DNA of 64,000 bases from Desulfobulbaceae bacterium UBA2276. Lineage in GTDB: Bacteria; Desulfobacterota; Desulfobulbia; Desulfobulbales; Desulfocapsaceae. The stretch spans positions 16,046 through 80,045 of the forward strand of contig DDWW01000054.1 in the NCBI GenBank assembly GCA_002347085.1, read 5' to 3'. Position numbers and translations under genes: made by a program. Of the stretch, positions 1 to 7,918 are shown one piece after another (within the stretch, counting starts at the first letter, position 1; each line of letters starts with the position of its first letter). The notes under the pieces are model-generated. The model was not told the DNA's origin and made no database searches. It saw only the letters and a list, made by a program, of their open reading frames with translations.

Positions 1-17
1 AATAAAGGCATAATGCG

Positions 18-2003
18 ATGTTAGGAAAAATCAGATTAATACAGGGCCGGGCGTTCCTCAGCCTCCTTCTCCTGGTTTCGATCTATTCGCTTTCCAACTA
101 TTTCATTATTAAACTGATTGTCTCCCCTCGCCATCTTCAAGTTGAACTCCACCTGGCGCAACAGGAAATGGAGCGTCTTACTTCAGCACTGCGGCGGGAA
201 GAAGAGGTCTTGAGAGCCATCGTGCATGACTGGTCGGCCTGGGATGACACCTATGAATTTGTACAGAATGCCAACCCGGAATATATCACCTCTAATCTTT
301 CAGATACCACATTTGCCAATATCGAGTTAAATCTCCTCTATATCTATCGTCTCGATGGCTCGCTGGTATGGGGCCGACTGCTCAATCTTGAAACAAAAAA
401 GGAAATGAACCTCCCTGAATACCCGCCGACCGGTCTGGACAGCGGTCATTTTTTATTGTGCCCTCCTAAAGAGGACAGCTCAAGCAGCGGAATCCTCAAA
501 ACAACTCACGGCCCACTCTTGATCGCAGTACATCCAATCATCACCAGTGAGAACACCGGGCCCATTGTCGGAACGATGATGTTTGGTCGCTTGCTCACTG
601 AGGAGTTAATGGCCAAGTTACAAAAACAGGCCAACGTCAACTGCCGGCTTCTTGATCTTGATGACCAAGAGTCCCTTGCCAAAATTCCTGCTGATATATC
701 TACACTCGGTTCTGAGACACCCTTTGTCTTTTATGATACGGAAAACGAAATCATCGTCTACAGCCTCTTCCTCGATTATTTAGGGAAACCTCAGTGGCTC
801 CTTGAGGTCCAGGCCGATCGCCCGATCACCAAACAATCCCGAGAGATCCTTCATTATGCCCTGTTCTCAAACATTGGCATAGGCCTTATTACCCTCCTTC
901 TCCTCCTCATCTTTTACAGAAATCAGATCAGGACTGCGACCTCGACATTCCGAGACCTTATTGAGCAAGCCTTACCATCGCGAGCAAAAGTACCACCGGA
1001 AAAACCATTGTCGATAGGTTTCAACACCGATGAATTTTCCAGATTGAGTGATAATCTCCGCTCCATAATCGACGACTTTGAACACACCAGCGAACACCAG
1101 AAAAATATCATTAGTGAGTATACGACATCGCGTCGTCAATTGAATGTCCAGTTGGTCAAAGAGATCAAGGAGAGGCTGCAGATAGAAGAAGACCTGCACC
1201 AGATCCGGAAGAACCTTGAAGAGCAGGTCGAGCAGCGAACCAGAGAACTCCGGCAGACTAATATCCTGCTGCAGAGCGAAATCGTGACTCGTAAAGAGAA
1301 GGAGGACGAACTGATAAAGCACCGGAAGCGTCTGCGCGCCCTTTCGTCGGAAATCATGCAAATAGAAGACAAGGAGCGACGCCAGCTTGCCACTGACCTC
1401 CACGACCAGGTAGGGCAGTCCCTCTCGGTTGTGAAGATGTATGTGGATGGACTCATTGCCTCCACATCGGACGATGACAGCCGGGAGAGACTTCAGCTCA
1501 TAGCAAGCATCGTTGAGCAGACGGTGCAGGATGTCCGCACCCTCACCTTTGAACTCAGTCCGCCCATTTTGTACGAGCTTGGTCTGAAGGCCGCGCTTGA
1601 ATGGCTCGCTGAAGACTTTCAAAAGAAATACTCCCTCAAAATCAAGTCCGCATGTGATGAGTGTCCCAAATGTACTACCCCCGCCTTCCTGGCCCTTCTT
1701 TATCGGACAATTCGTGAATTACTGATTAATGTCGTCCGTCATGCCCATGCCGATACTGCCGAGGTAGAAGTTCGGTGTACAGGCAAGGGTGTCCGTATAA
1801 CCGTAAAGGACAACGGCTGCGGTATGAAGGAAGGCGATAGGGAAAACGGGGAAAACTCAAAAAGAGGCTTTGGCCTGTTCAGCGTTCGTGAGCGGGTAAT
1901 CAACATCGGTGGCACCGTGGTGATTGATTCGCAAAAAGGTCAAGGAACAACCATAATTATACTCATTCCCATTAAAGAGGCCTGCGCGGCATCCGGCAGC
2001 TAA
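18..2003 (+). CDS. CHASE4 sensor histidine kinase (NarX/DegS-type, HisKA_3)
   Basis: Membrane sensor kinase of 661 residues. A first membrane segment (about 12-33) is followed by a periplasmic CHASE4-like domain recognised by DWSAWDDTYEF near residue 70 and the downstream NL..TF..IELNLLYIYRLDG pattern. A second membrane segment lies near 280-298, then a coiled coil (about 350-440). The HisKA_3 phosphoacceptor is the His in ATDLHDQVGQS (about 460), and the ATPase domain shows ELLINVVRHAHA, DNGCGM and RGFGLFSVRERV. The start at 18 has AAAGG about 10 nt upstream; the ATG five bases earlier hits a stop at once. The gene ends 5 bp before the response regulator, so the two are surely co-transcribed and form a cognate pair. 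The periplasmic ligand is unknown. The position just upstream of the cytochrome island suggests, but does not show, control of it. Confidence 0.93.
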   Translation: MLGKIRLIQGRAFLSLLLLVSIYSLSNYFIIKLIVSPRHLQVELHLAQQEMERLTSALRREEEVLRAIVHDWSAWDDTYEFVQNANPEYITSNLSDTTFANIELNLLYIYRLDGSLVWGRLLNLETKKEMNLPEYPPTGLDSGHFLLCPPKEDSSSSGILKTTHGPLLIAVHPIITSENTGPIVGTMMFGRLLTEELMAKLQKQANVNCRLLDLDDQESLAKIPADISTLGSETPFVFYDTENEIIVYSLFLDYLGKPQWLLEVQADRPITKQSREILHYALFSNIGIGLITLLLLLIFYRNQIRTATSTFRDLIEQALPSRAKVPPEKPLSIGFNTDEFSRLSDNLRSIIDDFEHTSEHQKNIISEYTTSRRQLNVQLVKEIKERLQIEEDLHQIRKNLEEQVEQRTRELRQTNILLQSEIVTRKEKEDELIKHRKRLRALSSEIMQIEDKERRQLATDLHDQVGQSLSVVKMYVDGLIASTSDDDSRERLQLIASIVEQTVQDVRTLTFELSPPILYELGLKAALEWLAEDFQKKYSLKIKSACDECPKCTTPAFLALLYRTIRELLINVVRHAHADTAEVEVRCTGKGVRITVKDNGCGMKEGDRENGENSKRGFGLFSVRERVINIGGTVVIDSQKGQGTTIIILIPIKEACAASGS

Positions 2004-2008
2004 CGAAT

Positions 2009-2650
2009 ATGGCACTAAAAATTGTTGTGGTTGATGACCATAAAATGGTCAGGGACGGACTCTGTTCACTCATCGACGGACTCTCCGGTTACACTATCGT
2101 CGGTCGGGCTGAAAACGGCAGGCAGGCCATTGAGGTGGCACGCCGGGAACATCCTGATATCATCATCATGGATGTCAGCATGCCGGAAATGAATGGTATT
2201 GATGCCACCAGTTCGATCATGGAAGAGATGCCCTCTTGTAAGATCATTGTCCTGTCCATGCATTCGGATAAACGCTTCATTACCGGTGCTCTCCAGGCGG
2301 GAGCCTCAGGCTTCCTGCTCAAGGAGTGCGCCTTTCAAGAGCTCAACCAGGCCCTTGAGGCAGTCCGTAGTGGGCAGACCTATCTCAGTCCCAAAATTGC
2401 CGGTACGGTTGTCCACGATTACCGACGTCGCCTGCTCTCCGAGGCCAAGGAAGAAACTCTTACTACCAAAGAACGGGAAGTGCTGCAATTGATTGCCGAG
2501 GGACGTTCGACCAAAGAAATTGCCGACAAGCTCTTTGTCAGCGTCAAGGCCATTGAAGGCCGGCGAGGTCGGCTCATGGAAAAACTGCAGATCAGCACTG
2601 TGGCCGGCCTTGTCAAATACGCCATCCGCGAAGGGCTGACAGAGCTCTAA
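2009..2650 (+). CDS. LuxR/NarL-family response regulator
   Basis: A 213-residue response regulator. The receiver domain (about 1-120) has the acidic pair D9-D10, phosphoacceptor Asp55 in IIIMDVSMPE, the conserved Ser in IVLSMHS and Lys in GFLLKECAF. The LuxR-type helix-turn-helix (about 148-210) carries TTKEREVLQLIAEGRSTKEIA. Length and order are standard for the NarL/FixJ class. It follows the kinase by 5 bp and is its expected partner. The next gene, 332 bp downstream on the same strand, begins the multiheme cytochrome island, so direct transcriptional control of that island is a reasonable guess; no binding site could be recognised by eye. Confidence 0.95.
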   Translation: MALKIVVVDDHKMVRDGLCSLIDGLSGYTIVGRAENGRQAIEVARREHPDIIIMDVSMPEMNGIDATSSIMEEMPSCKIIVLSMHSDKRFITGALQAGASGFLLKECAFQELNQALEAVRSGQTYLSPKIAGTVVHDYRRRLLSEAKEETLTTKEREVLQLIAEGRSTKEIADKLFVSVKAIEGRRGRLMEKLQISTVAGLVKYAIREGLTEL

Positions 2651-2982
2651 CCCCAATAGCGTCGCCTGTAGGGTACCCTGAGATGAAACGTATGCAACCA
2701 CACAGGCAGGGGGAGACTCCACGAACTATCGAATTTCGCATATACCCTTGTTATTCTGCGCTTTGAAAAATAACACCTTATCCCCATTCCTCTCCTTCCC
2801 TCCCCAGCCCCCCTCATCAGCACACCACCTAAAAACGACAACAAGGTATTTCGAGGCCTACAAGTAGGGAAAACCCCCTTTGCAAGTGTCCTGCATGATG
2901 ATACCATCAAACAATCCTGCAAAGACCCTCCCGCAGGATGATAACCTCATTGATTAAATAGGAAAGTTGACTCAGGAGGACA
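2651..2982 (+). other. Intergenic region before the cytochrome island, no gene seen
   Basis: These 332 bp contain no credible reading frame on either strand. The only firm element is the strong ribosome binding site AGGAGG at 2974-2979, four bases before the ATG at 2983. Two similar stretches (around 2891 and 2934, each containing GCA.GATGATA) could be repeated regulator sites, but this is weak. No sigma-54 or clear sigma-70 promoter was recognised, although a promoter for the island must lie here or upstream. Confidence 0.5.
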
Positions 2983-3903
2983 ATGAAAAAAGCAGCTTAT
3001 ATTTCTTTATTTCTCCTCTCTGCCGGCAGTATAACACTGGCAAATAGCGCCAGCCTACAGGATCTGTCTTTCATTAACCCCGACGTGACAACAGCAACCA
3101 ATGTCCACTTCCACGAAGCCTACTGCACGGAATGTCATCTGCAGCGACCAAACAAGGGTGATGCTATTCAGCTGAGATATAAAAACTATACCCTGGCCTG
3201 CAGGTGTCATGGATATACTCCCGACACCTATACCCATCCTGTTGACATACCACTCTCCGCCGAGAAGAAGGCCACTATCCCGGCAGAGTTTCCCCTCACA
3301 GACGACAAGATCACCTGTAACACCTGCCACAACATGGCCCTGCAATGTGAACCGACATACGAACTCAAGCACCACAACAAGGCATTTTTACGAACGGACT
3401 CCTCCCTGGGCCGGACCTACCTCTGTTATCAATGCCACAAGGAAGAGCAGTACAAGATGTTTGACCCCCACAAACAGCTGGACGCCTCGGGAGCGATAAA
3501 CCCTGAGTCCTGCCTCTATTGCCACGAAACCAAGCCGGATGAGCAAACCGCCACCCTGGAATCGCGGAAGGACGGGGAAGATACCGTCCACCTTGTCGGC
3601 GATCTTGAAGTGCTCTGTCTGCGCTGCCACAATAACAAGGCCGGCAACCACCCCCTCAACAAAAACCACCTCGTCAAACCATCGGAAAAGGTGGTCGCAA
3701 GAATGTTGTGGTCAGAGAGCAATCTCAGGATCGTGCTGCCGCTCAACGACGAGGGAAAGATCACCTGCATCACCTGCCACAACCCGCATGAACGGGGGGT
3801 TATCCCCTCTGAGAAAGCAGCCTCCGCCGGTGCAAGCGACAAGGGCCGACTGAGAAAATCAGGGGGAGGGGGCAGTATCTGCGTCGTATGCCATAATATA
3901 TAA
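2983..3903 (+). CDS. Secreted multiheme cytochrome c (7 CXXCH plus one CXCH)
   Basis: A 306-residue exported cytochrome with a Sec signal peptide (MKKAAYISLFLLSAGSITLANSA). Canonical heme motifs are CTECH, CNTCH, CYQCH, CLYCH, CLRCH, CITCH and CVVCH. An eighth site near residue 74 reads CRCH, with one residue instead of two between the cysteines; the DNA (tgc agg tgt cat) leaves no doubt about the translation. The last motif lies at the extreme C-terminus. The first and the CITCHNPHERG motifs resemble doubled-CXXCH cytochromes. It is probably a periplasmic carrier, as there is no lipobox and no second membrane segment. It has the best ribosome site of the island and is its first gene. Confidence 0.93.
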   Translation: MKKAAYISLFLLSAGSITLANSASLQDLSFINPDVTTATNVHFHEAYCTECHLQRPNKGDAIQLRYKNYTLACRCHGYTPDTYTHPVDIPLSAEKKATIPAEFPLTDDKITCNTCHNMALQCEPTYELKHHNKAFLRTDSSLGRTYLCYQCHKEEQYKMFDPHKQLDASGAINPESCLYCHETKPDEQTATLESRKDGEDTVHLVGDLEVLCLRCHNNKAGNHPLNKNHLVKPSEKVVARMLWSESNLRIVLPLNDEGKITCITCHNPHERGVIPSEKAASAGASDKGRLRKSGGGGSICVVCHNI

Positions 3904-3983
3904 ATAAGAACACCCCATTGCCGTACGAGTTATTGACGGAATGGAGTATAACCTACGAAACTGTTACAAAAAAAGGAGAGAAG

Positions 3984-5048
3984 ATGAATTGGAAGTCACG
4001 TTCCGGACCATTTGGTCACATTGGTATCTTGGTGCTGCTTACCATCTACTTCATGCCCGCAAGGGTCTTTGGGGCAGATGCCGGCAACTGTCTTGTATGT
4101 CACAAGTTTCCAGGATTAAGCAGGGTTGGCGAGAATGGCGAGATGCGCCTTCTCTATGTCAATGAGGACATTCACAACAAGGGCGTCCATGGCAATGTAA
4201 AATGTGAGGGGTGTCATACGGATATAACCAAAATCCCCCATGACCCCGCCAAGCCGGTAGACTGCCTGGTGCTTTGCCATATCATAGAACCGACTTCGGA
4301 ACAGAAGTTCTCCCACCAGAGTGTTGCCAAATCACTGGAAGACAGTGTCCACAGCAAGAAGGACAAGGACGGTAAGGAAAAACCATTCAGCGAAGATATG
4401 CCCACCTGCAAGGACTGTCATGACGACCCGATGTTCAGGCCTTTGTCGTTTGTGAAAAAAGTCAGACCCGGTGTCGCCGAGGATGCCTTGGGGCGCTGTC
4501 GTGTCTGTCATACCAAAGAAGCATTTATCGACAAGTTTTACAATCACATCACCACCAGGCTGCACAAGAGCAGAAGCCCCCTTAACATTGCAGAGGCGTG
4601 CGCTCGCTGTCATGACGATCCGAAATTGGTCGCCAGGCACAATCTCTCGACCAGAGCGGCAGGTTCCTATGGACAGACCTTTCACGGTAAGGCCGCCAAC
4701 CTTCTCGACGAATCGGTTCCCGATTGCCTGGACTGTCATGTACCCAAGGGAAAATCCGTGCACCAGATGTATAATAACGAGGACTCCCGGGCGACAACCC
4801 ATAAAGAAAACAGAGGACAAATCTGCAACTCCGTGGACTGTCACCCAGGGGCCTCCAAAAAATTTGGTAACTACCAGGTCCACGCCGAATTCGACAAGGG
4901 AAAAAACCCGGTCATATACTGGTTTACCACATTCTTTATCATTCTCACCGGCGGCACCCTGCTGCCTCTGATGGCGATCCTGTTTCTTGACCTGCTTCGC
5001 CGCCTGTTTCCCAATGCATCTTTCGGACGGAGGAAAGAGAAACAATGA
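3984..5048 (+). CDS. Membrane-anchored octaheme cytochrome c
   Basis: A 354-residue cytochrome. I place the start at ATG 3984, with AGGAG just upstream and a clean signal sequence (MNWKSRSGPFGHIGIL...), rather than at the upstream TTG at 3918. Heme motifs are CLVCH, CEGCH, CKDCH, CRVCH, CARCH and CLDCH, plus two variants, CLVLCH (CX3CH) and CNSVDCH (CX4CH), giving eight sites. A C-terminal membrane helix (WFTTFFIILTGGTLLPLMAI) anchors it on the periplasmic face. The stop overlaps the start of the cytochrome b gene (ATGA), so translation is coupled. Together with the next two genes it looks like a quinol-cytochrome c oxidoreductase of the Geobacter CbcL type, split into separate polypeptides; that function is inferred. 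Confidence 0.92.
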   Translation: MNWKSRSGPFGHIGILVLLTIYFMPARVFGADAGNCLVCHKFPGLSRVGENGEMRLLYVNEDIHNKGVHGNVKCEGCHTDITKIPHDPAKPVDCLVLCHIIEPTSEQKFSHQSVAKSLEDSVHSKKDKDGKEKPFSEDMPTCKDCHDDPMFRPLSFVKKVRPGVAEDALGRCRVCHTKEAFIDKFYNHITTRLHKSRSPLNIAEACARCHDDPKLVARHNLSTRAAGSYGQTFHGKAANLLDESVPDCLDCHVPKGKSVHQMYNNEDSRATTHKENRGQICNSVDCHPGASKKFGNYQVHAEFDKGKNPVIYWFTTFFIILTGGTLLPLMAILFLDLLRRLFPNASFGRRKEKQ

Positions 5049-5950
5049 AACGATATCCAAGCATAAAAATCGAAGACGGGAAGAAATACTTTTTCAGATT
5101 CGACCTGGACCAAAGAATCCAGCACATCATCCTGGCGGCGACGGTCATTATCCTGGTGCTGACCGGGATGCCTCTCAAATTCAGTGATGCAAGCTGGGCC
5201 CCGTATCTCAATGCCTTCTTCGGCGGCAGCAAGATGTCGCCGCTGATACACAAAGTGACCGGAGCCATCATGCTCATCCTCTTTGTGTACCACGTCGTCC
5301 GTGTTATCAGCCAAATCGTGAGCAAACAGATATTGCCTCTCAAGCAAGAGGGAAAGATGAGTATCGGCCGAGTCACCACCATACTTATCAAGCAGCCCAT
5401 GATCCCCAATCTCAAGGACGCCAAGGACATCCTCGGGCTGATGAAATATCTCCTCTATTTTACCACGACCCGACCTGATGGAGATGAATTCACCTGGAAG
5501 GAAAAATTTGATTACTGGGCGCCGTTCTGGGGTATGTTTGTCATCGGGCTCACCGGTCTCGTTATCTGGAACAAGGTGCTTGCCACCCACATCATACCTG
5601 GCGAGCTCATCAACCTCTGCCTGATCGCCCACAGCGATGAGGCACTGCTCGCCGCCCTCTTTCTCTTCATCTGGCACTGGTATAATGTCCACTTTTCCAC
5701 ATCCGTCTTCCCCATGGGCACGGTCTTTCTGACGGGTTATCTTTCAGAGGAGTTGATGGTTGAAGAACACTATGAACATTATGTCAGGGTAATGACCAAA
5801 GAGGGGCTGGCGCATGAAATCCTCCCACCCCATGGTGGCCACAAGCCATTTTGTGATAAACCGTTGCCTGACGAACCTGACAGTCAGTCAACCACTACCG
5901 CCGCCGAACAGCCCAATGATACCATGCAGCAGGGAGGACTCAGCTCATGA
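5045..5950 (+). CDS. Integral membrane cytochrome b (b561/FdnI-like)
   Basis: A 301-residue protein with about four membrane helices: residues near 28-45, 72-95, 160-180 and 200-220. Histidines placed for b-heme ligation occur in RIQHIILAATVIIL, PLIHKVTGAIML, FVYHVVRVI and FIWHWYNVHF. This is the pattern of cytochrome b561 / formate dehydrogenase gamma / Ni,Fe-hydrogenase cytochrome b proteins. The cytoplasmic C-terminal tail is hydrophilic. It overlaps its neighbours by 4 bp at both ends, so the three genes are one translational unit. Its likely job is to take electrons from (or give them to) the menaquinone pool and pass them to the flanking c-type cytochromes. Confidence 0.9.
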   Translation: MKRYPSIKIEDGKKYFFRFDLDQRIQHIILAATVIILVLTGMPLKFSDASWAPYLNAFFGGSKMSPLIHKVTGAIMLILFVYHVVRVISQIVSKQILPLKQEGKMSIGRVTTILIKQPMIPNLKDAKDILGLMKYLLYFTTTRPDGDEFTWKEKFDYWAPFWGMFVIGLTGLVIWNKVLATHIIPGELINLCLIAHSDEALLAALFLFIWHWYNVHFSTSVFPMGTVFLTGYLSEELMVEEHYEHYVRVMTKEGLAHEILPPHGGHKPFCDKPLPDEPDSQSTTTAAEQPNDTMQQGGLSS

Positions 5951-6894
5951 AATGCTTTCTTACCAAGCTCTACATCCTCGCCTTTATGGCACTGGTCGTT
6001 TTTTTCGGGGTTCTCATCTGGAAATTGACCTTTGCCCATCTTATTCATGAATACCACGTCAGAAAAGGACAGGTCTCTATCCAGCATGGGCAAGAACCAG
6101 AGAAAAAGGACATAGGGAAACAGACATTTGAAACGATGATCCTTGAAAGCGAGGATCGGGTGAAACACTACCTCGGCTATCGAGTGCTCGAAGAGCAGCG
6201 AATCAAGGGGCATTTTCATCATATCGGATTTGATATTGGCCCGGACAACAGGTCCTACTGCCGATCCTGTCACGGTGATATGCCGCACGACAAAGTCAAG
6301 GATGTTCGCGCCTTTTTGAATATGCACGCCTTCTTTATCGCCTGTCAGACCTGCCATGTCAAACTCGAAGATGGCGAAAAGACAAACGTCTATAAATGGT
6401 ATGACCGCAAAACCGGGGATATTGTTGACAGCCCGGTGAATGGGGCTCCGCCGGGGACCTATAACGCCAAGATCATCCCCTTTGTTCGGGAGAACGGCCA
6501 ACTCGTCCGCATCGACAGCGAAGACAAGATACAATTCGCCACCGAATACAAGAAGAATGAAAAGGTCCTGAGCGAAGGCCAAAAGTCCATGGCCAAGAAA
6601 CTTATCCATAAGTTTATCAGCAAGGTCCCTGTGAGCTGTGAAAATTGCCATACCAACAACAACCCGACCCTACCGCTTGCAGAACTTGGCTATCCCAAGA
6701 CGCGGATTGACTCCATCACCAGTACAGAGGTGGTGGGAATGATAAAAAAATACACCGAATTCCATATGCCGAAGATGTTGAGCCCCGGCGAGAAACCGGC
6801 CACGCCGCCACCAGTACCATTGGCACCAGTACCGCTGCTATCACCAGTACCACCGGCAGCACCGGCAGCAGCAGCACCAGCAAAACAGCGTTAA
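5947..6894 (+). CDS. Membrane-anchored triheme cytochrome c with Pro/Ala-rich tail
   Basis: A 315-residue protein with an uncleaved N-terminal membrane helix (FLTKLYILAFMALVVFFGVLIW) and three CXXCH sites: CRSCH, CQTCH and CENCH. The C-terminal 40 residues form a low-complexity Pro/Ala/Val tail (PPPVPLAPVPLLSPVPP and AAAAPAKQR) that could span periplasm or contact peptidoglycan. The start overlaps the cytochrome b stop by 4 bp. It is probably the third subunit of the quinone module and hands electrons to soluble cytochromes. The spacing between its hemes is longer than in classic NapC/NrfH proteins, so I do not assign it to that family. Confidence 0.88.
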   Translation: MKCFLTKLYILAFMALVVFFGVLIWKLTFAHLIHEYHVRKGQVSIQHGQEPEKKDIGKQTFETMILESEDRVKHYLGYRVLEEQRIKGHFHHIGFDIGPDNRSYCRSCHGDMPHDKVKDVRAFLNMHAFFIACQTCHVKLEDGEKTNVYKWYDRKTGDIVDSPVNGAPPGTYNAKIIPFVRENGQLVRIDSEDKIQFATEYKKNEKVLSEGQKSMAKKLIHKFISKVPVSCENCHTNNNPTLPLAELGYPKTRIDSITSTEVVGMIKKYTEFHMPKMLSPGEKPATPPPVPLAPVPLLSPVPPAAPAAAAPAKQR

Positions 6895-6922
6895 CAGCTT
6901 GGAACAAGGGAATAAAGATATT

Positions 6923-7888
6923 ATGTTTGGATGGTGTACAATCCTCCTGAGGTGCAGATGGCAGCGGAGCATATCTTCCGTTGCCATCTGTCTCTTACTT
7001 ACTGTCTGTGTCTCGAAAGCCTATGGGGTTGAGCTGACCATGGCGAGACACCTCTTTGATATAAAGGATACCTTTAATCAGCCAAGTGATGTGGTTGTTG
7101 CCAAGGATGGCACCATCTATGTGGTTGACGGTGTCAATGGCAGGATCCAGGCATTCTCTCCATCGGGGGGCTATCTTTTCACCATCGGCCGCCCGGGTAC
7201 CGGCCCCGGTGAGTTTGCCTTTCCCCTGGGGATGGATCTTGATGAATCAGGCAGGGTCTATGTCGCCGATTCCAGAAACCAGAGGGTCCAGATATTCACA
7301 GCCAAGGGTGATTTCATCTCTGAGATCCCGGTTCCCGATGATAACGGGAATAAGGCAGACCCGACGGATGTGGCCGTGGATGATTCCGGCAAGTGGTTCT
7401 TTGTGGCAGACAACAATAATCACCGGATTCTCAAATTTGATGTTGCTTCAAAAAAGCTTGTCAACAGCTATGGAAAACCCGGGGAGGAAAAGCGGGAATT
7501 CCGTTATCCCTTTCTCATGCACCTGCATAATAACAAAGACCTCTACATCGTCGATGTGATCAACACCAGGGTCCAGGTGGTGAACACAGAGGGCAAGTTT
7601 GTTACCTTTGTCGGGGGATGGGGTGTGGAGAAGGGACATTTTTTCCGACCAAAAGGGGTCACTGTTGATAAAAACGGCCTCGCCTATGTCAGCGACAGTT
7701 ACATGGGAGTGGTTCAGCTCTTTAATAACACAGGGACATTTCATTCCGTCCTTGGTGACCCTGCAAGCGGTGGGGTGAGAAAATTCACCACCCCGGTGGG
7801 ACTCTTTGTTGACGACTCAATGCACCTCTATGTGGTGGAAATGCTTCCAGGGCGGCTCAGCGTCTTCAGCCTGGATAATGCGCAATAA
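6923..7888 (+). CDS. Secreted NHL-repeat beta-propeller protein
   Basis: About 321 residues from ATG 6923; a TTG at 6899 is possible but lacks a ribosome site, whereas AAGGG precedes 6923. An N-terminal export signal (SVAICLLLTVCVSKAYG) is followed by repeated NHL blades of the type PSDVVVAKDGTIYVVD.VNGRIQAF, LGMDLDESGRVYVADSRNQRVQIF, FLMHLHNNKDLYIVDVINTRVQVV and KGVTVDKNGLAYVSDSYMGVVQLF. Six blades would give a closed propeller. There is no heme motif and no convincing lipobox. NHL propellers usually bind proteins or carbohydrates. The position between the quinone module and the 18-heme cytochrome suggests a scaffold or docking part of the electron-transfer apparatus (inference). Confidence 0.9.
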   Translation: MFGWCTILLRCRWQRSISSVAICLLLTVCVSKAYGVELTMARHLFDIKDTFNQPSDVVVAKDGTIYVVDGVNGRIQAFSPSGGYLFTIGRPGTGPGEFAFPLGMDLDESGRVYVADSRNQRVQIFTAKGDFISEIPVPDDNGNKADPTDVAVDDSGKWFFVADNNNHRILKFDVASKKLVNSYGKPGEEKREFRYPFLMHLHNNKDLYIVDVINTRVQVVNTEGKFVTFVGGWGVEKGHFFRPKGVTVDKNGLAYVSDSYMGVVQLFNNTGTFHSVLGDPASGGVRKFTTPVGLFVDDSMHLYVVEMLPGRLSVFSLDNAQ

Positions 7889-7918
7889 CAGTGGATCACC
7901 AAACAAACAGCCTGCCAT

